Assembly (NCBI GenBank): GCA_035294245.1
Contig: DATGLG010000042.1
Span: 1 to 64,000 of the forward strand
Source: DATGLG01 sp035294245
Lineage (GTDB): Bacteria; Pseudomonadota; Alphaproteobacteria; JACZXZ01
Direction of reading: 5' to 3'
DNA length: 64,000 nucleotides
Shown piece after piece: positions 52,865 to 61,420 of this stretch; position 1 is the first letter of the stretch, and every line of letters begins with the position of its first letter. The notes below the pieces were generated by a model that had not been told where the DNA came from, searched no databases, and was given only the letters and a program-made list of their open reading frames with translations. A program made the translations under genes and the position numbers.

Positions 52865-53110
52865 ACATCGACCGATCGTTGGCGATAGACGCTGAGACGT
52901 CGCTGAATTCGAAGCGCGCGAATTTTCCTTTGAAATCATAAGCGAAAAATTTTGACGGCTCGATGGTCGGGCTTTGACCGTCAGAAGAAATATTTTGCGC
53001 TTAAAAATCAGCGCGTTACGATGCGTTGAGAGGATCGAGTGGGAGTGAGGGTGGGATACCGTGGAGGGGTTTGGATGGGAATAGCGGAGGAAAAATAGAG
53101 GGTCGCGGGA
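52865..53110. repeat. Island right-end sequence, copy at the second att site
   Basis: This region is similar to 61421-61675 on both sides of the att core: TTGAAATCA.A.GCG, TTTTTGACGG, GTTACGA.GC before the core, and GGGAATAGCG-like sequence and AGGAAAAATAGA after it. The two are diverged copies of one element end. TGACGGTC-type motifs lie at 52810 and 52976. Confidence 0.7.
53033..53048 (+). other. att copy 2 (junction of islands 1 and 2)
   Basis: GATCGAGTGGGAGTGA, one base different from the guaA end (AAT to AGT). It ends island 1 and begins island 2. Confidence 0.8.
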
Positions 53111-53275
53111 TGTTCGTTGACGACATCAGGTGCATTGTCAATCGGGCCGGGGATTCTGGTAAAACCTGTTGAAAACCAGTTGATTGCCGTTGCTCTGCGT
53201 TTCTCCGGAGTCATCCAAGCGAAGACAATCGACGGCATTTTCGGCGGTGCTTTTGGGCCCGGTCGGGATTTGGAG

Positions 53276-53314
53276 AAAGACCGTCCGCTTCACATTATGC
53301 TTTTGACGGTCTTT
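53276..53314. promoter_or_regulatory. Inverted repeat with TGACGGTC motif before cmr1
   Basis: AAAGACCGTC and GACGGTCTTT form a perfect 10-bp inverted repeat with a 19-base loop, 13 bases ahead of cmr1. It contains the same TGACGGTC motif clustered next to the integrase gene. It could be an integrase arm site, an operator or a hairpin. Confidence 0.5.
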
Positions 53315-53327
53315 TTGGGGGGATGAC

Positions 53328-54365
53328 GTGACGGGTAACAAGATCACGGCGACTTTCGAGGTCGTGACCCCGCTTTTCCTCGGCGGAGCCGACCCGGCCA
53401 GCACCGTCGAACTGAGGCCGCCTAGCATCAAGGGTGCTTTGCGCTTCTGGTGGCGCGCGCTGGCCTGGAGCCGCCATCGCGGTGATCTCGATGCAATCAA
53501 GAAGGAGGAGCAGAAGATTTTTGGGACCGCTGGTGACGACCGCGATCGTCTAGGCCAAGCATCGTTCGGTTTGCGCGCGCGCTGGCGGGCGGAGCCGAAT
53601 CGGCTTGCGGAGACAGGGCCGCGCTCGCTCACATCGGGGAAGCCGGGGGCTTCTTATCTGAGTTACGGCATCATCAACCGTGGCCAGGGCAACTCGCCGA
53701 GATCATGCTACCAACTGGGTGGGTGCTTCGAACTCACGTTTCAAGCGCTCAGGCACACGGACAATGAGTCCGGATTTCATCCTTCGTTACTGGACGCGAT
53801 AAAGCTATTTGGCCTGTTGGGCGGTCTTGGTGGACGGTCGCGACGCGGTTGGGGCAGCGTGGCTCTGACCCAATTGGGCGGCGAAGGCGCTGCGCTTCAG
53901 TGGCAGGCTCCGCAAAACTTGGACGAATACCGGGATGCATTGTTCTCGATCCTCGGCAGCACTGCCGATACGCCCGAGGCGGTTTATAGCGCGTTCAGCA
54001 AAGGCGCGCGGCTGAATGTCTTCGGTATTGGCGTCGATGCTCTGACCGTGCTGGATCAATTGGGCCAAGCGTACCAAGCGTTCCGTCGAGAGCCGGCCAA
54101 TAGAGGCTTCATCTTCGGTCTTCCACATTCCCGATTCAAAGGCGACGCCGATCGCCGGGCGAGCCCGCTGTTATTTCACGTGCACAACCTGAACGGCCAA
54201 TTTGCAATAGCGGTCCTTTTTCTGCGAGCACCGTTTCTTGAACAGCAGCCTTGCTGGAAGGAATACGAGAAAATTGACCGCCTTCTCAACCAACTTCCGA
54301 CGAGCCTGAAGACAAAGGGGCTCACGCAGGCATTTGGCGTTTTGCCCGGCGGACCATCAGCATGA
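53328..54365 (+). CDS. cmr1: Type III-B Cmr1 (Cas7-like RAMP)
   Basis: The 345-residue protein starts at GTG after GGGGGG. It has the Cmr1 signature 'TATFEVVTPLFLGGADP', 'ELRPPSIKGALRFWWRALAW', 'LGQASFGLRARW' and the Gly-rich 'LFGLLGGLGGRSRRGWGSVA'. Cmr1 is a capping Cas7-type subunit that contacts target RNA in the Cmr effector complex. It overlaps cmr2 by 4 bases. Confidence 0.92.
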   Translation: MTGNKITATFEVVTPLFLGGADPASTVELRPPSIKGALRFWWRALAWSRHRGDLDAIKKEEQKIFGTAGDDRDRLGQASFGLRARWRAEPNRLAETGPRSLTSGKPGASYLSYGIINRGQGNSPRSCYQLGGCFELTFQALRHTDNESGFHPSLLDAIKLFGLLGGLGGRSRRGWGSVALTQLGGEGAALQWQAPQNLDEYRDALFSILGSTADTPEAVYSAFSKGARLNVFGIGVDALTVLDQLGQAYQAFRREPANRGFIFGLPHSRFKGDADRRASPLLFHVHNLNGQFAIAVLFLRAPFLEQQPCWKEYEKIDRLLNQLPTSLKTKGLTQAFGVLPGGPSA

Positions 54366-56182
54366 CGGAGCGGCTCCTCCATTTCACCCTCGGCCCCGTG
54401 CAGGGCTTCGTCGCGCAAGCGCGGCGGACACGTGATCTGTGGGCCGGCTCGTTTCTGCTGTCCTGGCTTGCGGGCCATGCGATGAAAGTGGTTGTCGAGA
54501 ATGGCGGCGAGATCCTTGTTCCAGATATAGGGCAAGATGCGCTCTTCGGCGCCGTGAACAGTGGTGCGAGCGGATTTGGGCCGGCCATCGGCTCTTTGCC
54601 CAATCGTTTCAAGGCGAAAGTGCCAGTGGGATTTGATCCTGCCCTTTGTCGCGAGGCCATACACAGCGCATGGAGCGATCTCGCCGACAAGGCATGGAAG
54701 CGCTTTATTGAACCCGTCGCAGGGCAGGGCAACGGCACGAAAGCCATCTGGGATCGTCAGGTCGTGTGCTTCTGGGAGACGGCGTGGGTGATCGGTCCCG
54801 GAGATGGGCAGGATCATGCTTGGCTCGATCGGCGGAAGAATTGGCGCACACATCGGCCGCCCGTCGAAGGGGGCGATCACTGCATGCTGATGGGCGACTG
54901 GCAGGAACTGTCGGGTTTTGTCCGGTCACGCGAACCACGCGAACGCAGGCAGCAGGACGAATTCTGGCGCGCGCTCAAAGCGCATGTGGACCGCGAAAGC
55001 AACAACCCCCTTCAGCTCGACGAGAACGAGCGGCTCTGTGCGATGGCGTTGATCAAGCGCCTGTTTCCGCATGTGGCGGATGAAGTGCTCGGCTGGACGC
55101 CGTCATGGGACGGTGGGCAGCCGCTCCGGTGGCCGTCGACGCCGCGTCTAGCCGCGACCGGCTGGCTTCAGTACGCTTGGAAGGAGGCGCAAAGAGAGGC
55201 GGAAGCTTTCGTAGCACTCGCGAAGGACACCAAAGCCGACCTACGCGAGCCCGAGCTAGAAGCAGGCAACACTTTGTCAAAAGTGGCCGGTCATCTGCTT
55301 CATGAAACTGGAATCGAATTCGCGCACGATGACGAGCTTGGCTCCGTGAATCGCGATGCTCTTCGTAAGGCATACTCCTGCCTGAAAGATAAAATCGGCG
55401 GGCCGTCTCCGTTTTACGCCCTGCTGATCATGGACGGTGACAGCGTCGGCAGACTATTGCGTGAGCGCGAAGTCGCAACAACCAACGGGCTTGCCAAGTT
55501 TTCATCCCAAGTCGATGGGATCATCCGCGATAAGAAACATAATGGTAACACGATCTATGCCGGCGGCGACGATGTGCTCGCGCTGCTACCGCTGGAAGGC
55601 GCCCTCCCTGCGGCACTGGCGCTGCGGCAAGCCTATCGCGGCGCTTTCGCTGAATTCCCCACTGCGACGATCTCCGCGGCGCTAGTCTTCGCGCATTTTC
55701 ATGTGCCACTGCGCCATGTGATACGCGAGGCGCACAGGCAGCTTAACGATGTTGCAAAGGACGGCAACGGCCGCGATAGCCTCGCTATCTGTGTGCTGAC
55801 GCAAGGCGGCGTAACGCGCGAGTGGGTCTCGACATGGGAAACAAGCACCGTCGCGCCGGTGCAGGCGATGATCGACGCGGCGCGAGACATTGATGAAAAG
55901 ACTTCCAGCCGGTTCTTCTATGCCATCCGCGAGCAATATGCGGAGGTGATCGCCGGCAACGTGCTTGGCGTTGACGATGTCAAGGCTCTCCTCCTTGCCG
56001 AATATCGCCGCAGCGACGCGGGCGTCGGCCAGACTCGCGACGACGCCAGCGCGCACATGGAACGATTATTCGTGCTGGCAAAGCGTAATGCCGCCGCTGA
56101 AGGCGATCGAGCAAGGGGCGCGCCTTCCATCTCCATGGAGGGCCCGTTGATCGCCCGTTTCCTGGCGCGCGAGAGGAGGTAA
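54362..56182 (+). CDS. cas10: Cas10/Cmr2, cyclic oligoadenylate synthase subunit
   Basis: The 606-residue protein begins 'LLHFTLGPVQGFVAQARRTR', without an N-terminal HD nuclease motif, so it likely lacks DNase activity. The Palm domains show 'FYALLIMDGDSVGRLL' and 'TIYAGGDDVLALLPL' with GGDD at 401-404, which indicates an active polymerase/cyclase making cyclic oligoadenylate on target RNA binding. This fits the CARF-HEPN effector at the end of the operon. It is shorter than typical Cmr2 because the HD domain is absent. Confidence 0.93.
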   Translation: MTERLLHFTLGPVQGFVAQARRTRDLWAGSFLLSWLAGHAMKVVVENGGEILVPDIGQDALFGAVNSGASGFGPAIGSLPNRFKAKVPVGFDPALCREAIHSAWSDLADKAWKRFIEPVAGQGNGTKAIWDRQVVCFWETAWVIGPGDGQDHAWLDRRKNWRTHRPPVEGGDHCMLMGDWQELSGFVRSREPRERRQQDEFWRALKAHVDRESNNPLQLDENERLCAMALIKRLFPHVADEVLGWTPSWDGGQPLRWPSTPRLAATGWLQYAWKEAQREAEAFVALAKDTKADLREPELEAGNTLSKVAGHLLHETGIEFAHDDELGSVNRDALRKAYSCLKDKIGGPSPFYALLIMDGDSVGRLLREREVATTNGLAKFSSQVDGIIRDKKHNGNTIYAGGDDVLALLPLEGALPAALALRQAYRGAFAEFPTATISAALVFAHFHVPLRHVIREAHRQLNDVAKDGNGRDSLAICVLTQGGVTREWVSTWETSTVAPVQAMIDAARDIDEKTSSRFFYAIREQYAEVIAGNVLGVDDVKALLLAEYRRSDAGVGQTRDDASAHMERLFVLAKRNAAAEGDRARGAPSISMEGPLIARFLARERR

Positions 56183-56184
56183 GC

Positions 56185-57366
56185 ATGACGACGCTCATCC
56201 TCCATCCGCTCGATACATTGTTCTTCCGCGATGGCCGTCCGTATAACCAGGATGATCCTGGACAGGTCGAGGCTGCGAGCCTTTTCCCACCGCATCCACC
56301 AACTCTCGTCGGCGCAGTCCGTGCGGCGCTCGCGCGGGCCATGGGCTGGAGCGATGGTCTTTGGAGCAGCGAGTTGAAAGAGAGGCTCGGGGACGGCGTC
56401 GATTGGCAGCAGGGCGGCGGACAACTCGGCCGGCTCCGCTTCACCGGACCTTATGTTTTGAAAGGCCGCAAACCTTTGTTTCCCGCGCCACTCTGCCTCG
56501 TCAGGGGAAAGGACCGACGCGGCCAACATATCATCGGCCGGCTCGCGCCGGGCGAGAAAATAGAGTGCGATCTCCCAGATCCCGAAAAGAGCGTGCGACT
56601 GCCGGCTATGCCGAACAGAACGGATGTCGAGGGTTGGAAAATTTTCGAGCACACATGGCTCACTCTTGACGGCATGGAGCGCGTACTGAACGGCGAGGCG
56701 CCTGAAAGGCCGCAAATCTTCAAAGCTGACCAGATATGGCAAGCTGAACGACGCGTCGGCGTTCAGCGGGACACTCAGACGCGAACAACAAAACGTTTCG
56801 AGGCGCAGGAGGGTGAGCCGGCAAAGGGCGCGCTCTATGCCTCCGCACATGCGCGGCTTGCGCAGGATGTCGCGCTGGCCGTCGAGGTTGAGGGCTTGTC
56901 CGTTGCCCTCAATGGAAACTTGGCGCCGGTCGGCGGTGAAGGCCGAAGCATCTGGATTGAACAACGAGACGATGAGATTAAGTTGCCGCACGCGCCCGAT
57001 CTGACGGCTGATCAGGACGGCGTGCTGCGCTACACCGTCGTTCTCGTCACGCCTGCCGATCTCGGTGACAAATGGCCTGGGCCCGGCGAAGGTCACGCAG
57101 GACCGACCGGCGAAGCCTTGCCCGGCAAGATCGTCTCTGCCTGCACGGGCCGTGCCGTCATGGTCGGCGGGTGGGATGGGGTCGCACGCCGGCCGCTGCC
57201 GCTGAGGCCGCTGATCCCAGCGGGCAGCGTCTGGTTTCTTGAGACAAAGGCCGAAGAGGCGGAGGCGGCTCAGTCATGGCATGGCCGCGCCATCGGACGA
57301 TCGACCGGGTGGGGTTTCGGCCGCGTGCTGATCGGGCGCTGGGCGCCCGCGGGGGAGGAGACATGA
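56185..57366 (+). CDS. cmr3: Cmr3 (Cas5-like RAMP)
   Basis: The 393-residue protein starts 'LILHPLDTLFFRDGRPYNQD', the standard Cmr3 opening with the 'FFRDGRP' motif. It ends with the Gly-rich RAMP loop 'HGRAIGRSTGWGFGRVLIGR'. Cmr3 binds the crRNA 5' handle next to Cas10. It overlaps cmr4 by 4 bases. Confidence 0.92.
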   Translation: MTTLILHPLDTLFFRDGRPYNQDDPGQVEAASLFPPHPPTLVGAVRAALARAMGWSDGLWSSELKERLGDGVDWQQGGGQLGRLRFTGPYVLKGRKPLFPAPLCLVRGKDRRGQHIIGRLAPGEKIECDLPDPEKSVRLPAMPNRTDVEGWKIFEHTWLTLDGMERVLNGEAPERPQIFKADQIWQAERRVGVQRDTQTRTTKRFEAQEGEPAKGALYASAHARLAQDVALAVEVEGLSVALNGNLAPVGGEGRSIWIEQRDDEIKLPHAPDLTADQDGVLRYTVVLVTPADLGDKWPGPGEGHAGPTGEALPGKIVSACTGRAVMVGGWDGVARRPLPLRPLIPAGSVWFLETKAEEAEAAQSWHGRAIGRSTGWGFGRVLIGRWAPAGEET

Positions 57367-58169
57367 CGACGGAGATCATCGGCCTTCTGGCCGAGACCTA
57401 TATTCATCCGGGAACCGGGCAGTCCGCCGGCGCCATCGATCTGCCGGTCGCTCGCGAGCGGGTGACACAATATCCTTTCATCCCCGGCTCCAGCATGAAG
57501 GGCGCACTGCTCGATGGGTCGCGCGGCAACGGCCTCGACACGGACCGGCTCTTCGGCCAGCAGGAAAATGCGGGGCAACTCCTCGTCTCCGATGCTCGGC
57601 TCTTACTCCTGCCGGTGCGCAGCCTGACGAGCCCCTATGTCTGGCTCACCTGCCCCTATCTGATCGAGCGCTTCTGGCGTGACAGGGAGCGCGCGGGCAA
57701 AGGCGTCGCGCTGCCGAAGGTCGTGCCTTCGGCCGACGACAAAGCGCTGGCGACGGGCGCTGGCGATCTCTTCCTGGAGGAGAGGCTGTTTGCAGTAGAA
57801 GGCAAACCGTCCGATGCGCTGGCCAACGCGATCGGTGCGCTGATCCCTCACGATGATGCCCGCGACCGACTGGGTAGGCAGCTCGCCATCGTGACGGACA
57901 AGGCCTTTGCCTGGTTCGCGCAGTATGCGCTGCCGGTTCAGGCGCGCAATGTCCTCGACGAAGGGACTAAGACGAGCAGAAATCTCTGGTACGAGGAGGC
58001 GCTGCCACCCGACACGCTGATGTATTTTGTCGTGGGTGAGCGTGCGGACGGTGCAGCTGCCAAGATCGCCGCTCATCTCGCTGAGCGCCGCTATCTTCAG
58101 GCCGGCGGCAACGAAACGGTGGGCCAGGGTTGGTTCGCGGTCCGCCGCGTTGGCGGAGTGGCGTCATGA
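57363..58169 (+). CDS. cmr4: Cmr4 (Cas7-like backbone, target RNA cleavage)
   Basis: The 268-residue protein has 'TEIIGLLAETYIHPGTGQSA', 'ERVTQYPFIPGSSMKGALLD' and the Gly loop 'YLQAGGNETVGQGWF'. Cmr4 subunits form the filament and cut target RNA at 6-nt intervals through a conserved acidic loop. The ATG overlaps the cmr3 stop; an upstream in-frame start lies inside cmr3 and was not used. Confidence 0.92.
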   Translation: MTTEIIGLLAETYIHPGTGQSAGAIDLPVARERVTQYPFIPGSSMKGALLDGSRGNGLDTDRLFGQQENAGQLLVSDARLLLLPVRSLTSPYVWLTCPYLIERFWRDRERAGKGVALPKVVPSADDKALATGAGDLFLEERLFAVEGKPSDALANAIGALIPHDDARDRLGRQLAIVTDKAFAWFAQYALPVQARNVLDEGTKTSRNLWYEEALPPDTLMYFVVGERADGAAAKIAAHLAERRYLQAGGNETVGQGWFAVRRVGGVAS

Positions 58170-58573
58170 CAGCGCAGACGCTTGAACAGAGGCGGGCGAA
58201 GCACGCGCTCGAAAAGATAAAATCAGTGAATCAAGACAAAGCAGATGACTATGTCCGCCATGTAAAGGCTCTGCCAGCAGCCATCCTGATGAACGGACTC
58301 GGCCAGGCTCTCGCAACGGAACTCGCGAGCGGCAAGAACGATAGCGACCCACACCGTTTGCTTGCGAAGCATGTATCGGAATGGCTCCTGAGCAAAGAAG
58401 CGCATACGAAATACCCCAGCGAAGGCCCGAGAGCCGATGCGGCGTCGTTGCTGGATCAAATCGTTGCGGGCGACCAGGATGCCTACTTGTGGGCGCAGAC
58501 CGAGGCGATCGCCTACGTCACCTGGCTGAAGAAGTTCGCCAACGCTTTTCTCGATCCGCCGAGGAAAGAATGA
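58166..58573 (+). CDS. cmr5: Cmr5 (small subunit, Cas11-like)
   Basis: The 135-residue all-helical protein (MTAQTLEQRRAKHALEKIKS, 'VKALPAAILMNGLGQALATE', 'AIAYVTWLKKFANAFL') matches Cmr5, with the 'LP..I..NGLGQ' and 'YL..T.EA..Y..WLK.FA.A' patterns. It stabilises the Cmr complex along the target strand. It overlaps its neighbours by 4 bases on both sides. Confidence 0.92.
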   Translation: MTAQTLEQRRAKHALEKIKSVNQDKADDYVRHVKALPAAILMNGLGQALATELASGKNDSDPHRLLAKHVSEWLLSKEAHTKYPSEGPRADAASLLDQIVAGDQDAYLWAQTEAIAYVTWLKKFANAFLDPPRKE

Positions 58574-59676
58574 TGGCTCGCCCGCCTCAGCGCCAGTCCC
58601 ATCCAGGCCGTCGAGGCCAACGCGACCGAAGCCAGAGTCGATCATCAGAATCGCATCAAAATGTGCCGCCGAGCGGCAAGAGGCCGTTGTATGCAGCCGC
58701 AGCGAGCGCGACGCTGGCGTCAGCGACTACTGGAAATGCGGGTCTCTGGTACGACAAGTTCTGCGATCGCTGGAAACCCGACTGGACCGGCTTTGCCGGC
58801 GACAGCGGCAAGCGCGACTGGATCGAGCAGATCGCCCATATCGGCGCTGGCAAGCCGCAAAAGAAGGTCGGCGACAGCGCGCTCATGACGGAAGCCGTCA
58901 AGCGCCTCGAAGACCTCGTCAAGGCGCAGGCAGGCTGCAGTTTTCGGCGGACGACCGCTTGGCGCTTCGTCACCGGACTTGGGCGCAATCATCCGGTGGA
59001 GAACGGCTTTGCCTGGCGTCACGATCTCGGCACGCCGTATATCGCAGGCTCCAGCCTTAAGGGGCTTGTCCGCGCCTACGCGCGCAACTGGGCGGGCCTC
59101 GACGGCGAGACGCTCAAGCGCATCTTCGGTCCAAAGCCTGAGGCGGGCCTAGCCATAGGCAGCGTCGTGTTCCTCGACGCGCTGCCGATCGGGCCTGTCG
59201 CCCTGGATGCCGACGTCATGACACCGCATTACGCGCCCTGGTACCAGGATGGCAAGGTGCCCGGCGACTGGCATTCACCAACTCCGATCCCTTTCCTCAC
59301 CGTCGCGCCCGGACAGACGTTCCTTTTCGGACTGCTGCCGCGAAACCGATCGAACCGGCAATATCAAGAGGACTGCAAACAAGCGGCTGATCTTCTGAAA
59401 GAGGCGCTGGAAACGCTCGGCGCCGGCGCGAAGACCGCAGTCGGATATGGGCAGTTTGTAGAGGAGCGAGCCAAAGAGGACGAGGTCCGATCCGGCACGC
59501 CGACGAAAACAGCATCCACACCGCGAGCCCGCGATCCTGAGAATTGGTCGGGACGCGAGGCGATTGTCTATAGCGAGGTCGTTCGGATAGTCGAAGATCG
59601 CGGTGCGCGACTGCTGGTTCGATTTCCGGACGGCAGTGAAGAACAAGTCGAACGGAAGGAGGCGAGACTGCGATGA
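58570..59676 (+). CDS. cmr6: Cmr6 (Cas7-like RAMP)
   Basis: The 368-residue protein has a basic, disordered start (MMARPPQRQSHPGRRGQRDR), then the Cmr6 domain: 'FRRTTAWRFVTGLGRNHPVE', 'LGTPYIAGSSLKGLVRAYAR', 'GSVVFLDALP' and the Gly loop 'LGAGAKTAVGYGQF'. A C-terminal extension of about 70 residues ('ENWSGREAIVYSEVVRIVED' onward) is longer than usual and may be an added beta-rich domain. It overlaps the effector gene by 4 bases. Confidence 0.9.
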   Translation: MMARPPQRQSHPGRRGQRDRSQSRSSESHQNVPPSGKRPLYAAAASATLASATTGNAGLWYDKFCDRWKPDWTGFAGDSGKRDWIEQIAHIGAGKPQKKVGDSALMTEAVKRLEDLVKAQAGCSFRRTTAWRFVTGLGRNHPVENGFAWRHDLGTPYIAGSSLKGLVRAYARNWAGLDGETLKRIFGPKPEAGLAIGSVVFLDALPIGPVALDADVMTPHYAPWYQDGKVPGDWHSPTPIPFLTVAPGQTFLFGLLPRNRSNRQYQEDCKQAADLLKEALETLGAGAKTAVGYGQFVEERAKEDEVRSGTPTKTASTPRARDPENWSGREAIVYSEVVRIVEDRGARLLVRFPDGSEEQVERKEARLR

Positions 59677-61304
59677 GTACGGCGGAGCAGCCGAGCATCG
59701 CACGGCTCGTGACGTTTCTCGGTCGCGGTCGCGTCGACAAGGATCGAGGCCGATACGTCTACGATCCGACGGAATATGAAATCTGCGGCAACAAGACGAC
59801 GAGAACCCCCTTCGTTTGTCGCGCGCTTGCCGAGCTATTTCGGCCTTCAGACATATGTGTTCTGACAACTCAGGAAGCTGAAAGCGATCATAGAACAGCG
59901 CTGGAGGAAGCGTTGCGCGCTGGCAATTATCCGGCGCCTCGCTTCGTGCGAATTCCCGCAGGCCGCGCACCGGCCGAACTCTGGCAACAGTTCGAGGCCA
60001 TCAAGACCGAACTGCGCGGCGTCGATGGCCCCGTGATGCTCGACATCACGCACGGATTTCGATCCCAGCCGTTTTTTGCCGCGGCCGTCGCGGCGTTCGT
60101 CCGCGCCGTCGACCAGAAGCCACCCGAGCTCCGAGTATGCTACGCGGCCTATGAGGCCAAGGACCCGAAAACAGGCATTGCGCCGATTTGGGAACTGACC
60201 GAATTCGTGGCGTTGCTCGACTGGTCGCGGGCGCTGGCAATGTTTCTCAAGACGGGACGCGCCGAGGAGGCAGCCGAGACAACTCAGCGTCTCGGCCGGA
60301 CCGTTGCGAAGGCATGGGCGGAAGGTGGAAGACAAGGGTCACGCCCCAATCTCGATGCACTTGGGAAAGGCTTACGTGATTTTGGCGCCGATCTCGAAAC
60401 CCTCAGAACCGGCGATCTGCTCCTTGGCCGGGACAAAACGGGGTCCCCCACTGCTCGCCTCCTGAATACGACTCGAGAGACCAAGGAGCACGTCGCGAAA
60501 CATGCTCCACCCTTGGCGGACATTCTCGATCGTGTTGTGGCGATGGTCGAGCCGATCGCAGGCGCGGGCTACGATCTCTCCGGTCCTGCGGGTCGCAAAG
60601 CCGTCACAGCTCTGGCTGAGCTTTACCTGCGCCTTGGACGCTATCTCGAAGCAGCTGCCACCGTGCGCGAAGGCTGGGTAAATTTTTATGCACCCAAGAC
60701 GGCGCTCGTTCCAGCGGCAGCCAATTTCGACAGCAAAGAGCGTGGACGTGCGGAAAAGCGAGCCAACGAACACGACCTGACGTTTCGCGAAGTCACGGAT
60801 CGCCGCAACGACTTTCTCCACGCGCAGTACAGACCGAGCGCACAAAAGGCTGCCGATGTTGCGAAAACGGTGAGAAGTCTTGTGGAGAAACTGAGAACCG
60901 CGTCCGAAACGCCGCGTGGCGCCTGTTTCCTCAATCTCAGCAATCATCCCAGCGCCAACTGGGACGCGGCGCAGACGAAGGCGGCGCTCGCGCTCGCCGA
61001 GCGCATCGAGGACATCGAGTTTCCCGCGGTTCCGCCGGCTGCCGACGAAAAGGAGATCGAGGCTCTTGCAGAGACATGCATGGCTCAAATCCCGCCGGAA
61101 ACGTCGCACGCCCTCGTGCAGGGCGAGTTCACCCTGACGGTCGAGTTGGTCCGCCGCCTGCAGGCGCGCGGAATTACCTGCTTGGCGGCGACGAGCATGC
61201 GCAACGTCGAGGAGGCCGACGGCCGGCGGGTGTCCACCTTCGCATTCGTGCGCTTCCGCGCTTATGCCGAACTGGGAGCCGTGGGTGAGAAGCCGATGAT
61301 ATAA
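59673..61304 (+). CDS. CARF-HEPN type III effector with extra C-terminal domain (Csx1/Csx2-like)
   Basis: The 543-residue protein has an N-terminal CARF domain with 'MLDITHGFRSQPFFAAAVAA', the ligand-binding motif of the Csx1/TIGR02221 group. A helical region contains 'RRNDFLHAQ', giving the HEPN RNase motif R-x4-H at Arg378/His383. From about residue 415 there is a distinct domain with 'ACFLNLSNHPSANWDAAQTK', 'VQGEFTLTVELVRRLQARGI' and 'STFAFVRFRAY', which I have seen as a separate CRISPR-associated protein. Cyclic oligoadenylate made by Cas10 would activate the RNase. The fused C-terminal domain may degrade or sense the signal; that part is a guess. Confidence 0.83.
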   Translation: MSTAEQPSIARLVTFLGRGRVDKDRGRYVYDPTEYEICGNKTTRTPFVCRALAELFRPSDICVLTTQEAESDHRTALEEALRAGNYPAPRFVRIPAGRAPAELWQQFEAIKTELRGVDGPVMLDITHGFRSQPFFAAAVAAFVRAVDQKPPELRVCYAAYEAKDPKTGIAPIWELTEFVALLDWSRALAMFLKTGRAEEAAETTQRLGRTVAKAWAEGGRQGSRPNLDALGKGLRDFGADLETLRTGDLLLGRDKTGSPTARLLNTTRETKEHVAKHAPPLADILDRVVAMVEPIAGAGYDLSGPAGRKAVTALAELYLRLGRYLEAAATVREGWVNFYAPKTALVPAAANFDSKERGRAEKRANEHDLTFREVTDRRNDFLHAQYRPSAQKAADVAKTVRSLVEKLRTASETPRGACFLNLSNHPSANWDAAQTKAALALAERIEDIEFPAVPPAADEKEIEALAETCMAQIPPETSHALVQGEFTLTVELVRRLQARGITCLAATSMRNVEEADGRRVSTFAFVRFRAYAELGAVGEKPMI

Positions 61305-61420
61305 ACCCCTCGTTGATACAAAGTCTCGGACTATTGTCTCAGTGCTCCGGGGATTTGTATCACGCTGACGGTATTTTTCCGTGGCGAGACAGATGGTCGC
61401 TGGTGCGCGGCGTACGTCGA

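Larger units (their letters stand above)
10064..53048 (+). mobile_element. Integrative island 1 at the guaA 3' end (degenerate ICE with defence cargo)
   Basis: The boundaries are the guaA end (core GAGTGGGARTGA at 10064) and its copy at 53037. The first gene inside is a tyrosine recombinase. The contents are a partial ICE backbone (AlpA, DUF2274, TrbI, truncated TrbG, strawberry-notch fragment, ParB, DUF2958, ArdC) and several defence gene groups. Loss of most trb genes, the coupling protein and any relaxase means it cannot conjugate alone. Extent is inferred from the repeats and gene content. Confidence 0.75.

Noticed and set aside
53008..53238. Minus-strand 76-residue frame across att copy 2
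   Set aside because: It is non-coding island-end sequence; similarity to the region around att copy 3 explains its openness.
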